NCBI GenBank assembly: GCA_963580285.1
Contig: CAUZLF010000219.1
Span: 62,001-126,000, forward strand
DNA length: 64,000 nt
DNA from: Lucinisca nassula
Lineage: Eukaryota > Mollusca > Bivalvia > Lucinida > Lucinidae
Reading direction: 5' to 3'
In this document: piece after piece, positions 12,601 through 24,600 of the stretch
How positions within the stretch are numbered: the stretch's first letter is position 1
Layout: every line of letters begins with the position of its first letter
Program-made: the position numbers and the translations under genes
Notes under the pieces: model-generated
The model's input: the letters and a program-made list of their open reading frames with translations, nothing else
Told to the model about the DNA's origin: nothing
Database searches by the model: none

Positions 12601-15600
12601 GTAAACTGTTTAGAGGAAACAGTTTACTAGTACTCGTGTGTGGGTTGGTTACAGCTCTGCATGGAAGCATTATGCAGCCCATCTATTTCTTCAAACCCCA
12701 ATGGTCGGGGGCCGAAATTTTTTTTTATAAAAATTGGCTTTCAAAAAATAAAGCGGAAGGGTTCATTTAAGATAAAGAGGTAAAATGTAACTATGTGTGT
12801 GTGTGAATTCGGGTTTAACGTCGCTTTCAACAATTTTCAGTCATATCACGACGGTGTCTGGTTGCGACAGGGAGCTCAATGCTCACGTTTATAGTGCTGC
12901 CTCACTGAAGTATCATGTCCCAGACACATTACATGATACCACACCCAGTCACATTATCCTGACACTGGATCGACCAGTCCCAGCTCTACCCCGTAAATCT
13001 GAGTGCCAAACGAGGAGCAGCTAGTACCATTTTTAACGACTTTGGTATGTCGCGGCCCGGGATCGAACCCTAGACCTCCCGTTCCCCGGAGCGGACACTC
13101 TACCAACTGAGCTATCGGGGCCGGTAAAATGTAACTATGATAGGATAAGATAGAGTACCTTAATTTCTGGCTTCTTGTGATATTGGTCCTGCGCTTTCTC
13201 AGTCTTTGGTCCTTCTTGGAATGTCAGTTCAACATCACCCTGGAAAAAGATTCATATCTACCTTATTTCCCCTATTTACGCATTGCATGCTGGATATTTT
13301 TTTAAACAGACAACATGTGTAAATATTTTTCTTATTTTTCCTAGAAAACAAGATTCAACATTTCATGAAAATTGTCTCCTTAACCTTATCCTGCTGAATA
13401 ATTAATTTAGCCACACCCATTTCTGACTTTGAACCAATCAGAAAACTTGGTGTAATTTTATTCCTAAAAATTCACCAACTGAATGTCAAACAGTGTAGAT
13501 CCTGATCAGATGGCTTATCTGGATCTACACTGCCGAAGCCATCTGATCTGGATCTACACTGTCTGCACATGTAGGGGTCATGGTGAACAGCAGGATAAGA
13601 GTTAAAATGTTCTTTTACTAACTACTGGCCATCTTTAGTTGCAGAAGGAATATAAGAATCTTATAAGGGTGTGATGCCGGGATGGAAAAATCCGTCCGAG
13701 GGTCACTGTCCGGCATCACGAGGCTTGCCGAGTGATGCAGGACAGTGATCCCGAGGGACGGATTTTTCTATCCACCCCTCACACCCATATTGGATTCTTT
13801 TTCTTGCATACCTTCCATTTCTATTGCAAATTTTTAATGCCGCTGTCACTTCGGTTACCGACGTCCGCCATATTGTGTTGACACAACAGGAATGTTTAGT
13901 GACGTCAGGCATGACGACGACGCACATGAGGTTGTAATCAACCAGTGCATTTATCAAACACGCATTTATATTCGATTTTGGGTCGGAACAGCAGGGTCAG
14001 ACATAAATTTCTATCCCAGGGTAAAATCACGGATTTCCTTGTCTGGTGTGCAAGAATGTTCATTCTTGCACACCAGACAAGGAAATCCGTTTTTACCCTG
14101 GGGTAGAAATTTATGTTCTGACCCTGGTGTTCCGACCCAGGCAACTAACTTAAGTGCGCTTCAATTCTATTCAACTGCCGGAACTACTTCGGCACTACTT
14201 TAATTTTGCAAACAATATACATGTGCGAGCTGTCAAAACTTACCGGCAAAAAACGAAATAAAAAATCAATAAGAATGATAAGTATTTGACTCATTTACTG
14301 TTAAAAGACACTGAATACAGGATTTTTGTATGAAATCTTAAAAAGAAGAAAAGAAATACTGTCTGTAGTTCTGCGATTTGCTACAAAATAAAAAGGGACT
14401 GTTTGGGAGGTGTTGTGCAAGAAAAAGAATCCAATATGGGGTTCTGTTGTAGATGGGCGTTTCCAACCTTCGGAATGACCGTGCTGAGCGGAACCTCGGC
14501 GTAGCCTCGGGTCCGCTCAGCTCGGTCATCCCTCCGGTTGGAAACGCCCATCTACAACAGAACCCCATATCAGATTCTTATAAGATACGTAAAAATTAGG
14601 TCTGTACTCACCAATGACCAGGATATGGGGTTCTCAATGACAGCATCTCCCACTATTAACTCAATGCTGTATTTTCCTGACCGATAACCAAAGTCCTTAG
14701 CACTGCCACCAATATTCTACAAACAGAAAAAGATACACATCTTCAATATGAGCTTTTTATTTTGGTTTTTACGACCCTTCAAAGATTATTTCACATATAT
14801 CAAGCGGACTGTCAATCAGAGGTGGACAAAACCTGATGTACCAGAAAATTGGTTCTGTTGGTTGGGTTTAAAGACACATGAACACGTGTGGGTCATTTTG
14901 TTGTCTCTCAGAGAAAGGGAAGAAAAGAGAGAGCAGATAGTAGAGAAGATGAAAGAGGGACAGAAAGAAAAGAATAGAGGTGAAGAAACTAAGCAATATA
15001 GTAAATACATGATTAGTGTCTTTAATAATAAAATATAATTGGTTCGCCGTGACAATTTTATAGGGGCTCGCTTTTGCCATGACAATTTTATAGGGGCTCG
15101 CTAAAAGCGAGCCCCTATAAAATTGTCACGGCGAACCAGTTATATTTTATTATAAAAGACACTAATCATGTATTGTCAGCCTCGATAGCGCAGTGGTTAG
15201 CGCGTTCGACTTATGATCGAGAGGTTGTGCGTTCGAATCCGGCCACCGGTATCGGGGTGTGTCCTTGGGCAAGACACGTAATGACACTGCCCCACTCCAC
15301 CCAGGTGTAAATGGGTAGCAGTGGTGTAAAAGCCACTGCCTCTCTCTCTCGCTCGCGTGAAAACACCCGGAATGAGTGTTCAAGAGCGATTCAATAAGTT
15401 TAAAGCTTTCATCGCAATCGAACTAAAATAAATTAGTATAAACTAAAACTAATCATGTATTTAGTTTATACCTCAATTATTACATTTCATGCAATAATTT
15501 AGCAAATTTAAGCAAAAAAAGACAGCAGACATAGTGGTTTATTTAACCACATTCAGTGCCCTCAATGAGTGCAAAGTTTCTGACGCCACCACGCCACAAA

Positions 15601-18600
15601 GACGTAGGAAACAACATGAACGCTCGAATAAAAGTTTCTCAGCGCTTTATGAAAATCTGCAAATAAATAGTTTATTTTAGCTTTAGAAATTAATTTCGAG
15701 GTTGAGACGCAACTGCTGTAGCAGTGCGCAGTTATTCCAACGGGCCATTCAAAACCAGGAAAGGCAGAGAAGGTAAGAATTTAGCTGAAATTTCTGATAA
15801 TCTATTAAATATATATTGCAAAGATTTTAACTTGTAGTTTTGGTGTTTTCCCATGTATAAAAGGTTCAGGTCTCCTAGTGGCCCACTTTGAAAATATAGG
15901 TTTTTATATAGGTTCTTCTTTAATACTCAAAATATAGGTTATTTACAGGTTTTTCAATAAAAATACAGGTTAAAAAAGAGTCTTCCAAACTTACACAAAG
16001 ATTTAAAACTGAAGAAAAAATATTTGATGAATTTTTGTGCCACAATTACTCAGATAAAGTTGATCTGAATTTTACAAAGTCCGAGCGAGCGAGGAAAAAA
16101 ATTACAATTTCTTGACAGTTTTCCTCACTTTTTATGGGACTAATAAGTAAAAAATAGTAGTGTATTTTGAAGAAAAGTTAGGGTTGAGTCGCAAGAAGGT
16201 TCAAAAAGTGAAAAATATAGGTTTTTTCATGAAAATACAGGCTTTTTATAGGTTTTATGTACAAAATAAAGGTTTTATAGGTTTGGCACAAAATTATAGG
16301 TTATTATAGGTTTTATAGGTTTTGCTAGGAGGCCTGAAGGTTGCATGTTACTATTTAAACTTGTAAATTAGTGACCTGAAAAGTAGATCCAGTCTTTTAA
16401 CGGTCACTAGACGTATTATAGGTCAGTAAAAGGTATTATAGGATTATAGCGTGAAGTTATTCGACCCCCTATATTAGGTTACTAGAATGCCTGGTTGCGG
16501 TATAAAACAACAACAGTCCCTCGTTACCCTTGGTAACTGCAAGGCTCCAGCTGCAAGGGCAGCAGAACTTGTTTAACTGTTTTAACCTTTACCCTGCTGT
16601 AGGCGACAAGCCCTATCTTTGCAAACAGTGTAGATCCAGATCAGATGGCTTCTGAAGAAGCCATCTGATCAGGATCTACACTGTTTGACATTCAGTTTAT
16701 GAATATGTAGAAATAAGCTGCATCAAGTAATCTGAATGGTTCAAAGTCAGAAATGAGTGTGGCTTAATTGAATATTCAGCAGGTTAAAGGTTAAAGCTAA
16801 TATGTTTACTCAACGACAATAACACACACCATCCTGAGTATTCACACAGACAGTCAGAGCATTGCCAACACTGTTGGCCTGAAGAAGTTCCCTGCATTTC
16901 CCCATTTTGTACCAAATGGAATCTTTGTTTGTGTTTTTGTTTGATTTGAGGTTTAATGTCCCCGTCAACACTGTAAAGGTCATTTTGGAGACGTTGCTTC
17001 CAATTTTGTGGGACTTTTACCCGACATTGAGATGAAATGACATCTCAAGCCCTGTCGCCCAATGAAACCAATAGGGTTTATCAGCATGGACAGTCCGCCT
17101 CGCACCGCAGTTCCTGGACAGGCTTAGATCCTCTAAGCGGTTTACCAGTACTAGTGTGCGGGCCAGATTCAGCTCTGCGTGGAAGCATCATGCAGCCCAT
17201 ATATTTCTTCAAGACCCTATGGGCAGGGCTTCTTAACCCTGGGTAACTGCAAGGCTCCAGCTGCAAGGGCAGCAGGACTTGTTTAACTGTCTTAAAGCTA
17301 ATATGTTTACTCAACGACAATAACACACATCATCCTGAGTATTCACACAGACAGTCAGAGCCTTGCCAACACTGTTGGCCTGAAGAAGTTTCCTGCATTT
17401 CCCCATTTTGTACCAAATCTTATCTTCCTCCTTATATATAGCAGGTGTTCATTTCAAAATTTAGGGCTGTCAGGTTGTGTTTTCATCAAAATCTATTTGG
17501 AAAATGACTGAACTTCTAGCAAACAGTGAAGGCCCTGATCAGACGCCGCATTCTGCGGCGTCTGATCTGGGCCTGCACTGTTTGCCAGGGTACCCGTTTT
17601 GGGGTTTCTGGTACCAAATGGATTAATGCTCTGCATGCTGGGTATTTTTTTCAGCAGGCAACATTTTGAAATATCTTTTTCTTATTTTTCCCAGGAAACA
17701 GAACTTGACATCTCATGCAAACTGTCTTAATTCCCAGAACTTGACATCTCCTGCAAATTGTCTCAGTTCCCAGAAAACAGGACTTGACATCTCCTGCAAA
17801 TTGTCTCAGTCCCCAGAAAACAGGACTTGACATCTCATGCAAACTGTCTCAGTTCCCAGAAAACAGGACTTGACATCTCATGCAAATTGTCTCAGTCCCC
17901 AGAAAACAGGACTTGACATCTCATGCAAACTGTCTCAGTCCCCCCTAAAATAGGACTTGACATCTCATGCAAATTGTCTCACTCCCCAGAAAACAGGACT
18001 TGACATCTCATGCAAACTGTCTCAGTTCCCAGAAAACAGGACTTGACACCTCATGCAAACTGTCTCACTCCCCAGAAAACAGGACTTGACATCTCATGCA
18101 AACTGTCTCAGTTCCCAGAAAACAGGACTTGACATCTCATGCAAACTGTCTCACTCCCCAGAAAACAGGACTTGACATCTCATGCAAACTGTCTCAGTCC
18201 CCAGAAAACAGGACTTGACATCTCATGCAAACTGTCTCAGTCCCCCCAAAAACAGGACTTGACATCTCATGCAAACTGTCTCAGTTCCCAGAAAACAGCA
18301 CTTGACATCTCATGCAAATTGTGTAACAATATGCATGAGATGTCAAGTCCTGTTTTCTGGGGAAAATATAGTAAATACATCGTTAGTGTCTTTAATAATA
18401 AAATATATCCGTGAGCCTTTAGACAATTTTACAGGGACGAGCTTCAGCGAGCCCCTATAAAATTGTCACGGCGAACTGATTATATTTTATTATTAAAGAC
18501 AGTAATCATGTATTTAGTTTATACCGCAATTCAAAACAATCAAGGGGTATTGCAATATCTTTAGCAAATTTAAGCAAAAAGGCAGCAAAAAGTGTGGCAT

Positions 18601-21600
18601 GTTAAACGACATTTCAGTGCTATGGCGCGCCCACGTAGTATAACGCTACGTCAACTAGTGCAAAGTTTCTGACGTCACCCAGCCACAGAGACGAAGCAAA
18701 CAACATGGACGCTCGAATAAAAGTTTCTCAACGCTTTACATTCTATAGAAAAATCTGCAAATAAATTGTTATTATAACTTCAGAAATTATTTTCGAGGTA
18801 TAGACGCAACCTCAATAGCAGTGCGCAATTATTTCAACGTACCATTCAAACCAGAAAAGTCCGAGAAGGTGAGAATTTAGCTGAAATTTCTGAAAATCTT
18901 TTTAAATAAAGATTGCAAAGCATTTAACTTGCAGTTTCGTTGTTTTCCCGTGTATAAAAGGTTGCGTGTTATTGTTTACACTTGCAAATAAGGGACCTGA
19001 AAAGTAGGTCCGGTCTATAAACGGTCACTAGACGTATTATAAGTCAGTAGAAGGTATTATAGGTCACTACTGATTATAGCGTGCAGTTATTCGATCCCCT
19101 TTGTAAGGTTACTAGAATGCCTGATTGCGGTATAAAAGATAATTATCAACAATTTGTCGTCCATTGAATAAGCCCAGAGAGTAGTAAAGGTTAATCATAG
19201 GTATTCCACGCATCATACAGTAAAGACTCATACAGTAAGGACTCATAGAAGGTATTATAGGTCACTACTGATTATAGCGTGCAGTTATTCGATCCCCTTT
19301 GTAAGGTTACTAGAATGCCTGATTGCGGTATAAAAGATAATTATCAACAATTTGTCGTCCATTGAATAAGCCCAGAGAGTAGTAAAGGTTAATCATAGGT
19401 ATTCCACGCATCATACAGTAAAGACTCATACAGTAAGGACTCATAGAAGGTATTATAGGTCACTACTGATTATAGCATGCAGTTATTCGATCCCCTTTGT
19501 AAGGTTACTAGAATGCCTGATTGCGGTATAAAAGATAATCATCAACAATTTGTCGTCCATTGAATAAGCCCAGAGAGTAGTAAAGGTTAATCATAGGTAT
19601 TCCACGCATCATACAGTAAAGACTCATACAGTAAGGACTCAGTAAAGATACGGATCAGACTAGGCATATGTGCAGTCTTATCGCCATCTTTTCTATGAGC
19701 ACATTCTTACGACATGGAAATTTTTTGTTTGTTTGTTTGATTTGAGGTTTAATTATGTTCCCGTCAACACTTTTTAGGTCATTTTGAAGACGTTGCTTCC
19801 AATTTTGTGGGACTCAATGAAACCAATAGAGTTTATAAGCATGGACAGACCGACTCGCACCGCTTTGCCTGGCCAGTCTTAGATCCTCTAAGCGGTTAAC
19901 CAGTACTCGTATGGGTCGGTTCAGCTCTGCGTGGAAGCATCATGCAGCCCATATATTTCTTCAAGCCCCGATGGGTGGGGGCCTGACTCATACAGTAAAG
20001 ACACGGATCAGACTAGGCATATGTGCAGTCTTATCTCCATCTTTTCTATGTGCACATTCTTACGACATGGAAATTTTTTTGTTTGCTTGTTTGATTTGAG
20101 GTTTAATGTCCCCGTCAACACTATTTAGGTCATTTTGGAGACGTTGCTTCCAATTTTGTGGGACATTTACCCGACACTGAGATGAAATGACATCTCAATC
20201 CCTGCCGGCCAATGAAACCATTAGGGTTTATAAGCATGGACAGGTCGACTCGCAGCAATTTTCTTGGGCAGGCTTAGACGTTTTAAGTGGATTACCAGTA
20301 CTCATGTGCGGTCGGTATCAGCTTTGCGTGGAAGCATCGTGCAGCCCAATCTATTTCTCCAAGCCATGATGGGTGGTATGGAAATTGTAACAAAGGAAAG
20401 AAGCAGAGCTGGAAAATTCTGTTGTAGAGCTTAGCATCTTACCAGACTGATGTTCGAACCCACAGTGGTGAAGATCAAATGATTAAGGGCCAGCGCTCTT
20501 ATCTACTAAGCCATGGAGGCCATTATTATGATACCGTACATTTCTTAACCCTTGTCCTGCTGAGCACGGATATGCCTTAACTTTGAAACAATGTAGATCC
20601 AGATCAGATGGCTTCTAAAGAAGCCATCTGATCAGGATCTTCATTGTTTGTCATTTAGACTGAATTTGCTGCAATAATTTGCATCATAGAATCTGATTGG
20701 TTGATAATCAGTGGTGGGTGTGGCATATTTGAATATTCAGCAGGTCAATGGTTAACATTTTGGTCAGCTAAGAACAGGCCTACGAAGCTCCTACCAAATC
20801 AAACTTGTTGGTAAGGCTGGAGTCCGCCTCGGCAATGTAGATAATCTCTTGTTTCGTCTTCTGATTGGTCAATCGGACAAATGTCTGGTGGGCTTTCACC
20901 AGCTGACCAGACTGCGAGTCTTTGATGCTGAACTTCATGATAAGCTTTTGGTGGAAATCAGCTTCCAGAACTTCTGTAGCCTTCTTTGGGTACTGCAGCC
21001 TGAAGTGAAACACCAACTCAAACTTCCATACTCCAAAGAATCTCCCAAAAGAGACGAAGTACGCCACAACCTCATTATAACACGGTTCGTTATAACGCAG
21101 TTGTGGACATAACACGGTTTCGGGATGGATCCCAAAAATGTATAGATTATATAGAAAAATGACCGCAAAAATGTATAGATTATATAGAAAAATGACCGCA
21201 AAAATGTATAGATTATATAGAAAAATGACCATAAATGGTCATTTTTCTATATAATCTATACATTTTTCTTTTGATATAACATTGTTGTTTGTAGCCTTCT
21301 TTGGGTAGAGCAACCTGAAGTGAAACACCAACTCAAACTTCCATACTCCAAAGAATCTCCCAAATGACAAGAAGTACACCACAACCTAATTATAACACGG
21401 TTCGTTATAACGCGGTTGTGGATATAACACGGTTTAGGGATGGATCCCAAAAATGTATAGATATAATCTATACATTTTTGTTTGGATATAACATGGTTGT
21501 TTGTAGCCTTCTTTGGGTACTGCAACCTGAAGTGAAACACCAAGTCAAACTTCCATACTCCAAAGAATCTCCCAAATGAGACGAAGTACACGGCAACCTC

Positions 21601-24600
21601 ATTATAACACGGTTCGTTATAACGCGGTTGTGGATATAACACGGTTTCGGGATAGATCCCAAAAATGTATAGATTATATAGAAAAATGACCATAAATGGT
21701 CATTTTTCTATATAATCTGTACATTTTTGTTTGGATATAACACGGTTGTTTAACTAACACCGTTTCTGCTTTGGACCCCATTAATAGTGTTATAAAGAGG
21801 TTGTGGTTGGTGTACCTGAATCATGTGTTTCTAGCAAGAAATATGAGAATCTTACGTGGGTGTGTGTGTGTGTGTGTGGGGGGGGGGGGGGGGTTGATAG
21901 ACAAATCCGTCCCAGGGGTCCTTGTCAAGCATCACCAGGCTTGCTGAGTGATGCTGGATAGTGATCCAGGATTTTTCTAGCTACCCCTCACACCCACGAA
22001 AGGTTGTTTTTCTTGCATACCTTTCGTTTCTGAGAGTGGATTTTTATAATGCAGTCACTTTGATTGTCAATGTTATCCATATTTTGATGGTCGCAATGTG
22101 GCGTTCAAGGATTTTCCTAGTGCAAATTTGGGGCCAGTAATCGGCCCCTATTGTTCCCAATTTTGAGACAGATATTTCCAAATTTAACAACAAATTTCCC
22201 AATTTCTGATTTTGTGCTACATTTTGATGAAAATTTCATGAGCATTGAACCAAAATTGACAAAGTTACAACTGATATATATTCCCAACTTTACATATTAG
22301 TGAGCTGTTTTTCCCAAACCTAACGGCCCCTGGACCCTGATTATGAAGGGTAGGAAAATCCCTGGTGTTATTTACATCACTGTTTGTACAGTGACGTCGA
22401 ACTAAACAACGGCATACCTGACGTCCTATTCAACTAGTGCACACTTCAAACGCGTGAAAATTCTTGTTTTTATCCTATACCTGGGTAAGAGTATAAGAAT
22501 CTTATATGGGTGTGAGGGGTGGATGGAAAAAGGCTTGCCGAGTGATGCCGGACAGTGATCCCGAGGGACGGATTTTTCTATCCACCCCTCACACTCATAT
22601 AGGATTCTTTTTCTTGCATACCTTCCATTACTATTCCGAATTTTTAATGCTGCTGTCACTTCAGATACCGACGTCCGCCATTTTGTGATGACACAACAGG
22701 AATGTTTAGTGACGACGCCACGCAGAGGTTGTAATCAACCAGTGCATTTATCAAACACGCAATTATATTCGATTTGGGGTCGGAACACCAGGGTCAGAAC
22801 ATAAATTTCTATCCCAGGGTAAAATCATGGATTTCCTTGTCTGGTGTGCAAGAAAAGGATTTCTATCCCAGGATCAAGTCCAAGAATTCTTTATCTGTTA
22901 ATTATCCTTATCACTCCACCATATCAGGAGCTTAAGGGATATAGATACACCTTCAGGGGAGGCAACTTCTGCAAAAGTATTTTTATCTCCCATGTCTATA
23001 GGGGCTAACCCCCCGACGAGCAAATTCTTTCCTTTAAGAGTAGACCCTGAATCCTGAAAATATTTGAGGGTCACTGATGAGGCCTAATTGGCCAAACCTA
23101 GCTGGTCTGGCCCAGAAAACATGTACACTCCATATGTTTCAGTTCTGTGGTGTATTCCTTGCTTCCAATTTCCAAAGGATAACCCTTTTATAGAACATAT
23201 TGGACCATCATAGCGGTTTACCAGTACTCATGTGCGGTCGTTTTCAGCTCTGCGTGGAAGAACCATGCAGCCCAATCTACTTCTCCAAGCCCCGATGGAC
23301 GGGGCCATTGATTTTAGCAATTCAATTAGGAAAATGGTTGAATATTTTTTTACAAACAGTGAAGGTTGAGATCAGATGCCACAGACTGGGCCTGCAACCT
23401 TTGCCAGTGTACTGTTTCATGGTTACCTGTATAATCATCACGTGAACAAGTCCGTGAAATGAACACCCCCTTACACCCCACTTTATATAGAGAAAACTGG
23501 GGTTTACGGGGGTAAACAACATTTTTCTTATTTCTGCTCCAAGACATAGGTTGTGGGTACTCGTTAGAACCGCCTCAACGAGGCGGTTCTAACGAGTACC
23601 AACAACCTATGTTTGCAGTATAAATAAGAAAAATATCACAGATTTTAGTCAGAAAAGTAGCCATTTTGGAGATATAAAAATTGCACTATATAGCACGGGT
23701 GTGTTTTCGTAATGTAAAATGGTTAAGGTTCACTTACTTGATAGGCTTGGGGCTGGAACTCTGGTCTTTGTCAGCCACACCCAGCTCTACATTCTCTAAG
23801 CTGACTGAGCTGGTGACCTTCACCTCTACCTGTAAGTAGGACAGAATGCCAATCTCATATATACTGTAATGATCCTAAACTGGGACAGATAGGCCTAAGC
23901 AAACAGTGAAGACCCAGATCAGACTGCTCCTGAAGGAGCAGTCTGATCAGGGTCTACACTGTTTGCCATTCCGCCTGCACCTTTTGGACTCCTTGCTAGA
24001 TCACAAAACAAATTTGTTAAATAATTTAGAAGAATTACAGCAAAACCGCAAGGTGTCCAAAGTGTTAGGATTTTTACAGTAGAACGTGGTAATAGCTAAA
24101 AGACCTAAGGAACCCTTATCCTGCTGTTCACGACAACCCCTATCTTTGCAAACAGTGTAGATCCAGATCAGATGGCTTCTGAAGAAGCCATCTGATCAGG
24201 ATCTGCACTGTTTGACATTCAGTTTATGAATATGTAGGGATAAATTACTTCAAATAATCTGATTGGTTCAAAGTCAGAAATGGGTGTGGCTTAACTGAAT
24301 ATTCAGCAAGAGAAGGATTAAATGCTCCAGCAGCAAGTACAATGTCAAGCAAAAGCTACTCACATTTTTTCAGCAAAAATTAGTATATTTGCCATTACAA
24401 ATAAACGAACTTATACCATAGGTTAACAAAATACATGGTTAGTTTTGAACAAATGACCCCAGGCCACTATGTAATGCCTTATAGGACATGATGTGAGGTA
24501 GTCCAATACAGTGAGTGAGTGTTGCAGTTTTACGTCTCACCAACAGCTTAGGTCATATGGAGACGGGACCTTGGTTTAAAGACTCATCTGAAAGTCTGGA

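Larger units (their letters stand above)
15010..16500. repeat. Repeat block S, copy 1, with two later insertions
   Basis: It begins with a hairpin (GGTTCGCCGTGACAATTTTA and AGGGGCTCGC arms) and continues with unique-looking sequence containing AACAACATGAACGCTCGAAT and GTATAAAAGG. The same block recurs at 18365-19050 without the SINE at 15175-15447 and without the 470 bp element at 15867-16336, so that copy shows the empty sites. Confidence 0.8.

Noticed and set aside
12458..12770. Mirror-image 74-residue open frames on both strands
   Set aside because: They are identical because they lie in the two arms of a palindrome made of repeats; they are not a duplicated gene.
15175..15250. A functional tRNA gene (Ile, TAT anticodon-like)
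   Set aside because: The acceptor stem does not pair, and the sequence continues into a SINE body flanked by target duplications.
16619..16690. Shared hairpin core as a microRNA precursor
   Set aside because: The copies are interspersed MITE centres flanked by target duplications. Small RNAs may arise from them, but nothing in the sequence supports a dedicated microRNA gene.
17690..18345. CRISPR-like array
   Set aside because: The units are contiguous 43 bp repeats without unique spacers, in an animal intron.
20999..21232. N-terminal extension of the open frame through exon 13
   Set aside because: The upstream part (FLYNLYIFAV repeats) is translated from the TATAGAAAAATGACC minisatellite and lies beyond a good splice acceptor.
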